A stretch of 64,000 bases of DNA. It comes from Pseudomonas putida (GTDB lineage Bacteria; Pseudomonadota; Gammaproteobacteria; Pseudomonadales; Pseudomonadaceae). The position numbers were made by a program, and so were the translations under genes. Under the pieces are notes generated by a model that was given only the letters and a program-made list of their open reading frames with translations, did no database searches and was not told the origin of the DNA. The stretch covers positions 372,001 to 436,000 of the forward strand of contig NZ_CP109603.1 in assembly GCF_025905425.1 (NCBI RefSeq), given 5' to 3'. This document shows positions 18,104-28,284 of this stretch, one piece after another. The first letter of the stretch is position 1. Every line of letters starts with the position of its first letter.

Positions 18104-18859
18104 TCACACCACGTCGAGGCGAATCTTGTACTGGTTGAGCAAGTGGGCGAGGGCGGGTGTCGGCGTCTGGTCGGTCACCAAACAGTCCACCAGGCTGATC
18201 GAGCCCAAGCGAACCATGGCATTACGCCCGAACTTGCTGGAGTCGGCAGCCAGGATCACCTGGCGTGCATTGGCGATCAGGGCCTGGGAAACCCGTACCT
18301 CCTGGTAATCGAAGTCCAACAGGCTGCCATCTTCGTCGATGCCGCTGATGCCAACCAGGGCGAAGTCGACCTTGAACTGGTTGATGAAATCGACGCTGGC
18401 CTGGCCTACCACACCACCATCGCGGCGCACCGTGCCACCTGCCACCAGTACTTCGAAATCGTCTTTGGCCGCCAGGATCGAGGCCACGTGAAGGTTGTTG
18501 GTAATCACCTTCAGGTGGTTATGGTTGAGCAGTGCGCGGGCGATCGATTCGGTCGTTGTGCCAATGTTGATGAACAGCGAGGCATGGTCGGGAATCTGCG
18601 AGGCTACAGCTTCGGCGATGCGCTGTTTCTCGTCGCGCATCTGGTCGGCGCGCATGGCGTAGGCGGTGTTCTCGATGCTCGAGTCATACGCGGCGCCCCC
18701 GTGGTAGCGGCGCAGCAGGTTGAGCTCGGCAAGCTGGTTGATGTCGCGGCGGATGGTTTGCGGGGTGACGACGAACAGCTGCGCCATTTCTTCGATGCTG
18801 ACGTAGCCGCGTTCGCGGACCAGCTCGAGGATTTGTTGTTGGCGAGGGGGCAGATTCAT
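18104..18859 (-). CDS. glpR: Glycerol-3-phosphate regulon repressor GlpR (DeoR family)
   Basis: A 251-residue DeoR-family regulator. The N-terminal winged helix-turn-helix is [20 protein letters not shown]. The C-terminal sugar-phosphate sensing domain contains the typical [14 protein letters not shown] loop. It would repress glp genes, with glycerol-3-phosphate as inducer. ATG 18859 ([19 protein letters not shown]) gives the standard length; the longer open frame to 18961 would run into a REP-like hairpin. It sits between glpK and glpD, as in other pseudomonads. Confidence 0.92.
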   Translation of the reverse strand: MNLPPRQQQILELVRERGYVSIEEMAQLFVVTPQTIRRDINQLAELNLLRRYHGGAAYDSSIENTAYAMRADQMRDEKQRIAEAVASQIPDHASLFINIGTTTESIARALLNHNHLKVITNNLHVASILAAKDDFEVLVAGGTVRRDGGVVGQASVDFINQFKVDFALVGISGIDEDGSLLDFDYQEVRVSQALIANARQVILAADSSKFGRNAMVRLGSISLVDCLVTDQTPTPALAHLLNQYKIRLDVV

Positions 18860-18943
18860 GGGCGGTCCTTTTGGGCTGCCGGACAAATTCTGCAATGATG
18901 CCGTAGGACGGGGATGACGGCCAGTAGCCGGTTGTGCAACACG

Positions 18944-18976
18944 CCTGTAGGAGCAGCACAAGGCTGCCCCTACAGG
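18944..18976. repeat. REP-like hairpin between glpK and glpR
   Basis: CCTGTAGGAGCAGC and GCTGCCCCTACAGG form 14-bp arms with one mismatch around the loop ACAAG. The CCTGTAGG end is shared with the REP element at 41676-41756. It lies just past the glpK stop codon and probably acts as a weak terminator or mRNA stabiliser. Confidence 0.6.
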
Positions 18977-18982
18977 AAGGCG

Positions 18983-20509
<1,527 letters not shown>

Positions 20510-20533
20510 TCAGGGCTTGGGCGTGAGGCCGCA

Positions 20534-21385
20534 TTAGTTGACTTGAGTATCGCCCTGGCGATTGTCGTTTGTCTCAGGGTTCGCGGTTGGCGCCACCGGC
20601 AGGTTGCGGGCGATCAAGCCGCGATACGCTGCGGCGCCCAGGCATGCGCCGAGAATAGGTGCGAACACCGGAACCAGGAAATAGGGGATGTCCCGTCCGC
20701 CAGTGAAGGCGATTTCGCCCCAACCGGCCAGGAAAGTCATCAATTTTGGCCCGAAATCGCGGGCCGGGTTCATCGCAAAGCCGGTCAGCGGCCCCATGGC
20801 GCTGCCGATCACGGCAATCAACAGGCCGATGAGCAACGGCGCTACGGCGCCACGGGGCAGGCCGTTGTTGTCGTCGGTGAGGGCCATGATCACGGCCATG
20901 AGGATGGCGGTGATGACCACTTCCACGAGGAACGCCTGCCCGGTGGACAGCGACGGGTGCGGGTAGGTGGAGAACACCGAGGCCAGTTCCAGGCTTTCGG
21001 TGCTGCCGCGCAGCATGGCGTGGGCTTGTTCGAAATCGAAGAACAGGTTGCTGTACAAGGTGTAGACCAACGCTGCGCCGCAGAAGGCGCCGCAGACCTG
21101 GGCCAGCATGTAGAACGGCAATTTACGCTTGTCGAAACCGGCGAACAGGGTGAGGGCGATGCTCACGGCCGGGTTCAGGTGCGCACCTGAAACGCCAGCG
21201 GTGAAGTAGATCGCCATGCTCACGCCGACGCCCCAGATGATGCTGATCTCCCACAGGCCGAAGCTGGCGCCCGCGACTTTGAGCGCGGCGACGCAACCAG
21301 TACCGAAAAAGATCAGCAGCGCAGTGCCAAGAAACTCGGCCAGGCATTGGCTGGACAAGGTGGGTTCGCGTAGAGCAGTCGTCAT
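20534..21385 (-). CDS. glpF: Glycerol uptake facilitator GlpF
   Basis: A 283-residue aquaglyceroporin of the MIP family. Both half-helix motifs are intact: NPA in GAHLNPAVS and NPA in FAMNPARDFGPK, with the glycerol-selective Asp after the second. I chose ATG 21385 (MTTALREPTLSSQCLAEFLG), which gives a normal N-terminus just before the first membrane helix. The longer frame to 21481 has no membrane logic. It allows passive glycerol entry, coupled to GlpK downstream. Confidence 0.95.
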   Translation of the reverse strand: MTTALREPTLSSQCLAEFLGTALLIFFGTGCVAALKVAGASFGLWEISIIWGVGVSMAIYFTAGVSGAHLNPAVSIALTLFAGFDKRKLPFYMLAQVCGAFCGAALVYTLYSNLFFDFEQAHAMLRGSTESLELASVFSTYPHPSLSTGQAFLVEVVITAILMAVIMALTDDNNGLPRGAVAPLLIGLLIAVIGSAMGPLTGFAMNPARDFGPKLMTFLAGWGEIAFTGGRDIPYFLVPVFAPILGACLGAAAYRGLIARNLPVAPTANPETNDNRQGDTQVN

Positions 21386-21688
21386 GTATGACCTCGTTTT
21401 TTTTGTTGTGAGGCGCGTGGCGCTCGACAGCAAAGCCCGGTGTCTATCCCCATTGACCCCGGGCAGATGTAAGAAATGCACCTAAAACGTGCACCATTTA
21501 TTCAGAAACGAAAAAATATAGACAAGAAACGCTTATGTCAAAGGTCGAAAGTGAACGGTCAGTCACGATTTGGACGTAGTTCTAGGTCGCGAAACCTTAC
21601 GCTAGAGAGGCGCGTAAGCTCCGAACTGGCTGGGATGTGGGATATGTCCTAAAGTAGCCGCCGACTTGTCCCTGACCGGAGCCTACGC
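21386..21688. promoter_or_regulatory. glpF/ybaK divergent intergenic region with a possible GlpR site
   Basis: This 303-bp gap must contain the glpF promoter (minus strand) and the ybaK promoter (plus strand). TTTATTCAGAAACGAAAAAA at 21497-21516 matches the GlpR consensus at 14 of 20 positions and lies in an A/T-rich stretch suitable for a promoter, about 110 bp upstream of glpF. A short inverted repeat CTTACGC...GCGTAAG lies near 21598-21618. No reading frame here looks coding. Confidence 0.4.
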
Positions 21689-22159
21689 ATGACCCCCGCC
21701 CTAGACCTGTTGAAAAAAAACCGCGCCGAGCATCGCGTGCACAGTTATGAACACGATCCGAAATCAGCGTCGTATGGGTTGGAGGCAGCGGAAAAGCTCG
21801 GGCTTGACCCGCAGCAGGTGTTCAAGACCTTGCTGGCGAGCAGTGAGAAAGGTGAATTGCTGGTGGCGGTGGTGCCGGTGGTGGGGACCTTGGACCTTAA
21901 GGCGCTGGCCCATGCGGCGGGTGTGAAGAAGTGTGAGATGGCCGACCCTGCGGCGGCCCAGCGTGCCACGGGGTATCTGGTGGGCGGCATTAGCCCGTTG
22001 GGCCAGAAGAAGCGCCTGCGCACCTTCATTGATGATTCGGCGCAAAACTTTGCAACCATTCATGTCAGCGCCGGGCGGCGCGGGTTGGAAGTGGAGTTGG
22101 CGGCAGCGGTGCTGGCCGAACATACCCAGGGCACGTTTGCAGGCATTGGCCGGGGCTGA
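21689..22159 (+). CDS. ybaK: Cys-tRNA(Pro)/Cys-tRNA(Cys) deacylase YbaK
   Basis: A 156-residue YbaK/EbsC-type protein that hydrolyses misacylated Cys-tRNA(Pro), an editing activity in trans to prolyl-tRNA synthetase. Conserved features are the HSYEHDP start region, the VFKTLLA segment with the catalytic Lys, and the [20 protein letters not shown] motif. The length is normal for the family. It is monocistronic and converges on an ABC ATPase gene across a short hairpin. Confidence 0.93.
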   Translation: MTPALDLLKKNRAEHRVHSYEHDPKSASYGLEAAEKLGLDPQQVFKTLLASSEKGELLVAVVPVVGTLDLKALAHAAGVKKCEMADPAAAQRATGYLVGGISPLGQKKRLRTFIDDSAQNFATIHVSAGRRGLEVELAAAVLAEHTQGTFAGIGRG

Positions 22160-22166
22160 CATTGCT

Positions 22167-22185
22167 GGGGCTGCGCAGCAGCCCC
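22167..22185. terminator. Convergent hairpin after ybaK
   Basis: GGGGCTGC (22167-22174), loop GCA, GCAGCCCC (22178-22185): a perfect 8-bp stem in the 37-bp gap between the ybaK stop and the stop of the opposing ABC ATPase gene. No T-tract follows. Confidence 0.5.
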
Positions 22186-22196
22186 TGAATACAGAA

Positions 22197-23306
22197 TCAG
22201 GTCGCCGAACTGTACCGGCGAACACCATTCTCCTGCCGTGGCAACTGCGCCGCGACACTGCCCGGCACTGGGAACAGCACCAGGTGATCGGCCTCCACCG
22301 CAATCCCTACGTCTTCACCGACCTGTTGATCGATATGGCTTGGGAAGATCGCCTCCAGCTGGCTGCCTGTAGGCAGTTGCAGGCGATACAGGGTCGATGC
22401 ACCGAGGAAGCTCTTGCCGACGATGCTTGCGCGCAGTTGGCTGTCTGGCGCATGCACGATGTCATCGGGCCGCAGCAGCACATCCACCGAGCTCCCCGGC
22501 GCCATGATGTACGCACGGTTGCCCCGTAGCTCACCGAGTTCGGTACTGACCGCCTCGTGGCTGCTCATCTGGCCCCGGATGAAGTAGCCCTGGCCGATGA
22601 AGCTGGCCACGAACGGCGTCTGCGGCTCATGGTAGAGGTTGTACGGGGTATCCCACTGCTCCAGGCGACCTTCCTTGAACACCCCCACCTGGTCACTGAC
22701 GGCAAATGCTTCCTCCTGGTCGTGGGTCACCAGAATAGCGCTGGTGCCACGGCTCTTGAGGATGTCGCGAACCTCATGGCTCAAGCGCCGGCGCAGTTCC
22801 ACGTCGAGGTTGGAAAAAGGCTCGTCGAGCAGCAGCAACTGAGGCTCTGGCGCCAGCGCGCGGGCCAGGGCGACCCGCTGCTGCTGCCCACCGGACAGTT
22901 CGTGCGGATAGCGGCCGCCCAGCCCACCGAGCTTGACCAGTTCGAGCATTTCTTCGACGACTTCAGCCTGGCGCGGGTGCTTGGCGATGCCGAAGGCGAT
23001 GTTCTGGGCGACGGTCAGGTGCGGGAACAGGGCGTAGTCCTGGAACACCATGCCGATGCGGCGCTTTTCTGGGGCCAGGGTGAAGCCGGCACGGGATATG
23101 ACCTCGCCAGCCAGCTGGATCTCGCCTTCATGGATAGGCTCGAAGCCGGCGATGGCGCGCAAGGTGGTGGTCTTGCCACAACCGGATGAACCCAGCAGGC
23201 AACCAATGTCGCCTGCGTTCAGGTGCAGGTTGAGGTTCTGGACGATGCGCTGGTCGCCATAGCCGCAGGCGAGGTTGCGCAGGTTGAGCAGTAGGGGTTG
23301 ACTCAT
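22197..23306 (-). CDS. Orphan ABC transporter ATPase (FbpC/PotA type) coupled to argF
   Basis: A 369-residue ABC ATPase. Walker A is [16 protein letters not shown], the signature [17 protein letters not shown], Walker [13 protein letters not shown] and the switch His in [11 protein letters not shown]. After about residue 240 a TOBE-like regulatory domain follows ([14 protein letters not shown]). The class normally serves Fe(III), polyamine, sulfate or maltose importers. No permease or binding protein is encoded nearby, so the substrate cannot be assigned. The ATG overlaps the argF stop (ATGA), so its translation is tied to arginine biosynthesis. Confidence 0.88.
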   Translation of the reverse strand: MSQPLLLNLRNLACGYGDQRIVQNLNLHLNAGDIGCLLGSSGCGKTTTLRAIAGFEPIHEGEIQLAGEVISRAGFTLAPEKRRIGMVFQDYALFPHLTVAQNIAFGIAKHPRQAEVVEEMLELVKLGGLGGRYPHELSGGQQQRVALARALAPEPQLLLLDEPFSNLDVELRRRLSHEVRDILKSRGTSAILVTHDQEEAFAVSDQVGVFKEGRLEQWDTPYNLYHEPQTPFVASFIGQGYFIRGQMSSHEAVSTELGELRGNRAYIMAPGSSVDVLLRPDDIVHAPDSQLRASIVGKSFLGASTLYRLQLPTGSQLEAIFPSHIDQQVGEDVGIAVEADHLVLFPVPGSVAAQLPRQENGVRRYSSAT

Positions 23307-24223
23307 GCGTGGTGGTAAGCCGGTTCTACAAGGAATTCGAGAAGGGCCTTCTGTGCATGCAGGCGGTTTTCAGCCTGGTCCCAGGCGACCGAACGAGGGT
23401 CGTCGAGCAGGTCATGGCTGATTTCCTCGCCACGGTGGGCGGGCAGGCAGTGCATGAACAGGGCGTCGGGTGCCGCCAGGTCGAGCAGTTCGCGGGTGAC
23501 CTGGTAAGGCGCGAAATGCGCCAGGCGCCGTGCAGTTTCCTCCTCCTGGCCCATGGAAGTCCAGACATCGGTGGTCACCAGGTGCGCGCCACGTACCGCT
23601 TCCTTGGGATCGCGGATGATCTGCACGCGATCACCGCCCAGTGCCATGAAGCGTGGATCCGGGTCGTACCCTTCCGGGCAGGCGATGCGCAGTTGGAAAT
23701 CGAACTGCCGAGCGGCTTCGATATAGGAGTTGCACATGTTGAAGCCATCACCGATCCACGCCACGGTCTTGCCCTGGATCGCGCCGCGATGTTCGAGGAA
23801 CGTCTGCATGTCGGCCAGCAACTGGCACGGGTGCGACTCATCGGACAGGGCGTTGATCACCGGTACGCGCGATTTCGCGGCGAACTCGGTCAAGGTGCTG
23901 TGGGCGTGGGTACGGATCATCACCACGTCGAGCATGCTCGACAGGACGATGGCGCTGTCACCGATTGGCTCGCCACGGCCCAGTTGGGTATCGCGAGGCG
24001 ACAGGAAGATCGCCTGGCCGCCCAACTGGATCATGCCGGCCTCGAACGACACTCGGGTACGGGTCGAGGACTTTTCGAAGATCATGCCCAGCACACGGTT
24101 TTTGAGTGGCTCGAACAGCACGCTTCGCTTGCGCAGGTCCTTCAGCTCGATGCCGCGGCGGATCACCCCGAGCAATTCGTCGGTGGTGAAGTCCAGCAGG
24201 GAGAGAAAGTGCCTAGCGCTCAT
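23303..24223 (-). CDS. argF: Anabolic ornithine carbamoyltransferase ArgF
   Basis: A 306-residue enzyme that condenses ornithine and carbamoyl phosphate to citrulline in arginine biosynthesis. The carbamoyl-phosphate motif is STRTRVSFE, the HPCQ motif follows, and the ornithine-site loop is [12 protein letters not shown]. The start [17 protein letters not shown] is typical of the family. A TGTCGC-type ArgR half-site lies about 125 bp upstream. It heads a two-gene unit with the orphan ABC ATPase. Confidence 0.96.
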   Translation of the reverse strand: MSARHFLSLLDFTTDELLGVIRRGIELKDLRKRSVLFEPLKNRVLGMIFEKSSTRTRVSFEAGMIQLGGQAIFLSPRDTQLGRGEPIGDSAIVLSSMLDVVMIRTHAHSTLTEFAAKSRVPVINALSDESHPCQLLADMQTFLEHRGAIQGKTVAWIGDGFNMCNSYIEAARQFDFQLRIACPEGYDPDPRFMALGGDRVQIIRDPKEAVRGAHLVTTDVWTSMGQEEETARRLAHFAPYQVTRELLDLAAPDALFMHCLPAHRGEEISHDLLDDPRSVAWDQAENRLHAQKALLEFLVEPAYHHA

Positions 24224-24587
24224 GATTGACTACCTTATCTGCAACGGTATGCAGGTCGACCGTATGGTTTTTTTTGACAACGGGAGTGACCTGCGGCGTA
24301 AGCCGCACGGGGCGGACGAAATAGGGAAAGGCGCAATACTATAATTAAATGTCGCCTGAAACCAAGAGGGGAAACAGCAGCTCTGTTGCAAAGGGTGTCG
24401 TTACCCATTGAGCGTGCGCTGTTTTTTATTTGCTACAGAGGTTGTACACGGCTTGCCCGCGATTTGGCAAATGTGTGTCGCGAATCGTTTGCCTGATGTC
24501 GGGGAATTCACAGCGCGAAACGCGCTGGCGGGGCCCTGGGGCCGGGCGCATAGTCGTGATCGGACCCACCATAACGCAGAGGCGGCC
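24224..24587. promoter_or_regulatory. Divergent argF / oxidoreductase control region with a putative ArgR site
   Basis: This 364-bp gap has no convincing gene. TGTCGC-N8-AA occurs at 24350-24365, the half-site form described for Pseudomonas ArgR. On the minus strand a TATAAT-like box overlaps around 24344-24349. Repression of argF by ArgR and arginine is therefore plausible. A second TGTCG lies near 24391. Nothing else recognisable lies before the oxidoreductase start at 24588. Confidence 0.5.
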
Positions 24588-26696
24588 ATGACCAAGACCC
24601 TGCATCACCGTGCCTGTCACCTGTGCGAAGCGATCTGCGGGTTGAACATTGAAGTCAGCCATGACGACGACGGTCGGGCGCTGATCAGTGCGATCAAAGG
24701 CGACCCCGACGACCCGTTCAGCCGCGGCCATATCTGCCCAAAGGCCGTGGCCTTGCAAGACATCCAGAACGATCCCGACCGCCTGCGTCAGCCCCACCGA
24801 CGGGTTGGCGATCAATGGCAGGCGATCGGTTGGGACGAGGCCTTCGCCCTGGCGGCCGACACATTGTGGCGCATCCAGCAGGCCCACGGTCGCAACGCAG
24901 TGGCGGTGTATCAAGGCAACCCCAGCGTGCACAACTATGGGTTGATGACCCACAGCAACTATTTCCTGGGCTTGTTGAAGACCCGCAATCGATTTTCGGC
25001 CACCTCGGTGGATCAATTACCCCAGCACCTGACCAGTCACCTGATGTACGGCCACGGTCTGCTGTTGCCGATTCCGGACATCGACCACACCGACTTCATG
25101 CTGATGCTGGGCGCCAACCCGTTGGCGTCCAATGGCAGCATCATGACCGTGCCCGATGTGGAAAAGCGCCTGAAGGCCCTGCGTGCCCGTGGTGGCCAGT
25201 TGGTGGTGGTTGACCCGAGGCACAGCGAAACGGCAGCCATGGCCGACCAGCACCTGTTCATCCTCCCCGGCGGCGATGCGGCATTGCTCAGTGGTTTGCT
25301 CAATACCCTGTTCGACGAAGGCCTGACCCGTGTGTCACACGTGCCAGTCAATGGCCTGGATCAGGTGCGCAGCGCAATCGCCCCGTTCACGGCCGAAGCC
25401 ATGAGCGCATTGTGTGGCATAGCTGCTGCGGATATTCGCCAACTGGCGCGGGATTTCGCGGCGGCCGACAAGGCGGTCTGCTATGGCCGCATGGGCGTTT
25501 CGACCCAGGCCTTCGGCACCGTGTGCCACTGGCTGGTGCAACTGATCAACCTGGTCACCGGCAACCTGGATCGGGTGGGTGGCGCATTGTGTACCGAGCC
25601 TGCTGTCGACCTGGTGGCAAGTACTTCGGGCGGGCACTTCAATGCCTGGCAGAGCCGGGTTTCGGGGCTGCCGGAGTACGCGGGCGAGCTGCCGGTCGCT
25701 GCACTGGCCGAGGAAATCCTCACGCCCGGAGAGGGGCAGGTGCGGGCCCTGATCACCGTGGCGGGCAACCCGGTGCTGTCCACGCCTAACGGTCGGCAAC
25801 TGGACGGGGCGCTGGAGGGGCTCGAGTTCATGCTCAGCATCGACCTTTACATCAACGAGAGCACTCGCCATGCCGACTTGATCCTGCCGTCCACGTCGGC
25901 GCTGGAGAACGATCACTACGACAGCACCTTCAACCTGCTGGCCGTGCGCAACGTGACGCGCTTCAACCGAGCGATCCTGGCCAAGCCCGAAGGCGCGCTG
26001 CATGACTGGGAGATCTTTGTCGGCCTGGCCAGGGCCTTTGCCGAACGGGCGAACCTTGAGCTCAAGCCAACCATGGCGCCGGCGAAGATGATCGATTGGG
26101 CCCTGCGCAAGGGGCGCTACGGCGATGAGTCGGCCTGGAAACTCTCGCTGGAAACGCTCGATCGGCACCCCCACGGGCTCGACCTTGGGCCGTTGAGCGC
26201 CAATCTGGAGGCCCGTTTGAACACTGCCAGCCAGGCCATCGAGGCGGCACCGCAGGTGCTGCTCGACGACTTGGCCAGGCTGGCACGGCAAGCGCCGATG
26301 GCGTCGGGGACGCTGTTGTTGATCGGCCGCCGCCATGTGCGCAGCAACAACTCGTGGATGCACAACTATCACCGGCTGGTCAAAGGTAAGCCGCGCCATC
26401 AGCTGTTGATGCACCCTGACGATTTGCAGCAACGACAGTTGCAGGATGGCCAGCGTGTGCGCATACGTTCGCGTACCGGCACCCTCGAAGTTGAGGTGCA
26501 GGCGTGTACGGACATGATGCCAGGCGTGGTCAGCCTGCCACACGGGTATGGCCATGGCCGCCAGGGCGTGCGGTTGCAGATTGCCCACGGGCAGCCTGGG
26601 GGCAGTGCCAACGACCTGACCGATGAGCGCTTGCGCGATCAGGTGTCGGGCAATGCAGCCCTCAATGGCGTGCCTGTACACGTAGAGGCCGCCTGA
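24588..26696 (+). CDS. Molybdopterin-dependent oxidoreductase with N-terminal [4Fe-4S] motif
   Basis: A 702-residue member of the DMSO-reductase superfamily. At the N-terminus CHLCEAIC and a later Cys in GHICPKAVAL give a C-x2-C-x3-C-x(n)-C site for one [4Fe-4S] cluster. The middle (TSVDQLPQHLTSHLMYG, MLGANPLASNGSIMTVPDVE) and the C-terminal MopB-binding domain (HPDDLQQRQLQDGQRVRIRS) bind the bis-MGD cofactor. No Tat signal peptide is present, so it is probably cytoplasmic. No electron-transfer partner is encoded nearby and the substrate is unknown. I chose ATG 24588 (MTKTLHHRACHLCEAICGL), after AGAGGCGGCC. Confidence 0.88.
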   Translation: MTKTLHHRACHLCEAICGLNIEVSHDDDGRALISAIKGDPDDPFSRGHICPKAVALQDIQNDPDRLRQPHRRVGDQWQAIGWDEAFALAADTLWRIQQAHGRNAVAVYQGNPSVHNYGLMTHSNYFLGLLKTRNRFSATSVDQLPQHLTSHLMYGHGLLLPIPDIDHTDFMLMLGANPLASNGSIMTVPDVEKRLKALRARGGQLVVVDPRHSETAAMADQHLFILPGGDAALLSGLLNTLFDEGLTRVSHVPVNGLDQVRSAIAPFTAEAMSALCGIAAADIRQLARDFAAADKAVCYGRMGVSTQAFGTVCHWLVQLINLVTGNLDRVGGALCTEPAVDLVASTSGGHFNAWQSRVSGLPEYAGELPVAALAEEILTPGEGQVRALITVAGNPVLSTPNGRQLDGALEGLEFMLSIDLYINESTRHADLILPSTSALENDHYDSTFNLLAVRNVTRFNRAILAKPEGALHDWEIFVGLARAFAERANLELKPTMAPAKMIDWALRKGRYGDESAWKLSLETLDRHPHGLDLGPLSANLEARLNTASQAIEAAPQVLLDDLARLARQAPMASGTLLLIGRRHVRSNNSWMHNYHRLVKGKPRHQLLMHPDDLQQRQLQDGQRVRIRSRTGTLEVEVQACTDMMPGVVSLPHGYGHGRQGVRLQIAHGQPGGSANDLTDERLRDQVSGNAALNGVPVHVEAA

Positions 26697-26787
26697 GCAA
26701 CGGCAAGGCCGAGCACTCCGCTCGGCTTTCCGATACAATGCGTCACCGTGCCGACCATCGAGTCGGAAAGTTCAGACGAGGTGTTCC

Positions 26788-27123
26788 ATGGATATCATCG
26801 AAACGATCAAAGAGCAGATTGCCAACAACACCATTCTGCTTTACATGAAAGGCTCGCCGAATGCCCCGCAATGCGGGTTCTCGGCCAAGGCATCGCAAGC
26901 TGTGATGGGTTGTGGCGAGAAGTTCGCCTACGTCGACATCCTGCAGAACCCGGAAATCCGCGCGAACCTGCCCAAGTACGCCAACTGGCCAACCTTCCCG
27001 CAGCTGTGGGTAGCTGGCGAGCTGGTCGGCGGCAGCGACATCATGCTGGAAATGTTTGAAAACGGTGAGCTGCAAACCCTGATCAAGGAAGCGGCTGCCA
27101 AGGCGAAGGCTGCTGAAGCCTGA
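26788..27123 (+). CDS. grxD: Monothiol glutaredoxin GrxD
   Basis: A 111-residue monothiol glutaredoxin with the CGFS active site (APQCGFSAKA) and the glutathione-binding WPTFPQLWV segment. Such proteins bind a bridging [2Fe-2S] cluster with glutathione and deliver Fe-S clusters. The neighbours bacterioferritin, Bfd and a peroxiredoxin fit a role in iron and redox balance. A strong bidirectional terminator follows directly. Confidence 0.95.
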   Translation: MDIIETIKEQIANNTILLYMKGSPNAPQCGFSAKASQAVMGCGEKFAYVDILQNPEIRANLPKYANWPTFPQLWVAGELVGGSDIMLEMFENGELQTLIKEAAAKAKAAEA

Positions 27124-27131
27124 TCCTAGAA

Positions 27132-27174
27132 CGCCCATAAAAAAACCCGCTCATGGCGGGTTTTTTTATGGGCG
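27132..27174. terminator. Bidirectional intrinsic terminator between grxD and bfr
   Basis: Two perfect 19-nt arms (27132-27150 and 27156-27174) enclose TCATG. The GC core CCCGC/GCGGG is flanked by A7 and T7, so it works as a rho-independent terminator for grxD on the plus strand and bfr on the minus strand. Confidence 0.92.
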
Positions 27175-27180
27175 GTGATT

Positions 27181-27654
27181 TTACTCTTCGCCCATCTGCG
27201 ACTGCAGGTAGTTCTCGATGCTGATCTTGTCGATCAGGCTCAGCTGGGTTTCCAGCCAGTCGATGTGCTCTTCTTCGGACTCGAGGATGTCTTCGAGCAT
27301 TTCACGCGAGCCAAAGTCGCCGACGGTTTCGCAGTGAGCGATGGCGGCTTTCAGGTCGATCAGGCCTTTTTGTTCGATCTTCAGGTCGCACTCGAGCATC
27401 TCTTTGGTGTGCTCGCCGATCAGCAGCTTGCCCAGGTCCTGGACGTTGGGGATGCCTTCGAGGAAGAGAATACGCTTGATCAGTTTGTCAGCGTGTTTCA
27501 TCTCGTCGATGGATTCCTTGTACTCGTGCTTGCCGAGTTTGTTCAGGCCCCAATCTTCGTACATGCGTGCGTGCAGGAAGTACTGGTTGATCGCGACCAG
27601 CTCGTTTCCGAGGATCTTGTTGAGATGCTGGATGACGCTTACGTCGCCTTTCAT
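27181..27654 (-). CDS. bfr: Bacterioferritin
   Basis: A 157-residue haem-type ferritin that oxidises Fe(II) at a di-iron site and stores Fe(III) in a 24-mer shell. Ferroxidase ligands are seen in [43 protein letters not shown] and [11 protein letters not shown]. The haem-binding Met (Met52 in DEMKHAD) marks it as bacterioferritin rather than ferritin. Bfd, encoded 200 bp away on the same strand, is the expected partner that reduces stored iron. The leader has several GAATAA-like hexamers, a weak resemblance to a Fur box. Confidence 0.95.
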   Translation of the reverse strand: MKGDVSVIQHLNKILGNELVAINQYFLHARMYEDWGLNKLGKHEYKESIDEMKHADKLIKRILFLEGIPNVQDLGKLLIGEHTKEMLECDLKIEQKGLIDLKAAIAHCETVGDFGSREMLEDILESEEEHIDWLETQLSLIDKISIENYLQSQMGEE

Positions 27655-27812
27655 GACGGGTTCCTGCCCTGTAGAAGTGTGCCAATACAGAGAAGTTTGA
27701 GCTTGATACTTAGGGCTGTCAAACCTAAGTTGTTGAATAATAAGTGAAAATGAATAGGAATAAGAATGTTTGTGAAGCGCGTTGGGGAGCTAAGTTATTG
27801 AATTTCGGGCAT

Positions 27813-27840
27813 AAAAAAACCGGACACTAGGCCCGGTTCT
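27813..27840 (-). terminator. Terminator downstream of bfd
   Basis: Read on the minus strand, AACCGG and CCGGTT pair across a short loop and are followed by a run of T, typical of a rho-independent terminator. It lies 15 bp after the bfd stop and separates bfd from bfr. Confidence 0.8.
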
Positions 27841-27855
27841 TCAAATAAGGTGGTT

Positions 27856-28074
27856 TCAGGCAGCGGTAAATTCTACCGGATAGGGCAGGGCAGCCTGGCT
27901 GACCTGAAGATCGGTCAGGGTTTCGCGCACCACTTGCTTGGCAAGGCAGGCGCATTTGCCGCATTGGCTGGCGACATTGGTCGCGGCTCGAACTTCCTTG
28001 TAGCTGCAGCATCCTTCATAGATCGCATCGCGGATCTGTCCATCGGTCACGCCGACACAAAGACACACATACAT
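27856..28074 (-). CDS. bfd: Bacterioferritin-associated ferredoxin Bfd
   Basis: A 72-residue [2Fe-2S] protein. The four ligands are Cys4 and Cys6 (MYVCLCVGVTD) and the pair in QCGKCACL, the fold of the BFD/Fer2 family. It docks on bacterioferritin and passes an electron to the haem so that stored iron is released, normally when iron is scarce. A Fur-box-like sequence upstream (28116-28134) agrees with iron-starvation control. Confidence 0.95.
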   Translation of the reverse strand: MYVCLCVGVTDGQIRDAIYEGCCSYKEVRAATNVASQCGKCACLAKQVVRETLTDLQVSQAALPYPVEFTAA

Positions 28075-28115
28075 AAAGTCGGACCATCGCTGGTTGAGAT
28101 GGATTGGAGCTTAAT

Positions 28116-28134
28116 GGTAATGAGAATGCTTGTC
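28116..28134. promoter_or_regulatory. Putative Fur box upstream of bfd
   Basis: GGTAATGAGAATGCTTGTC matches the 19-bp Fur consensus GATAATGATAATCATTATC at 14 positions. It lies 42 bp upstream of the bfd start, a promoter position, so iron-repressed bfd expression is likely. It is about 150 bp from the divergent peroxiredoxin gene. Confidence 0.65.
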
Positions 28135-28284
28135 AAAAGACTTTCTGAGAGGGCCGTGCTTGAGCGACCGGCGGTTGGATTCGGCCTGTCATGAGAAGCC
28201 GTGTATGATGGTCAGCCTTTGTTGGATGTCGGGCAGGCCCGTCTGGCCCGGCAAACGGTTTTTCACCCTCATCAGGAGATAACA

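Noticed and set aside
21598-21618. Inverted repeat CTTACGC...GCGTAAG as an operator upstream of ybaK
   Set aside because: Only 7-bp arms and no matching known regulator; mentioned in the intergenic entry but not called separately.
25335-26738. 467-codon minus-strand frame opposite the molybdopterin oxidoreductase
   Set aside because: Shadow of a conserved oxidoreductase gene.
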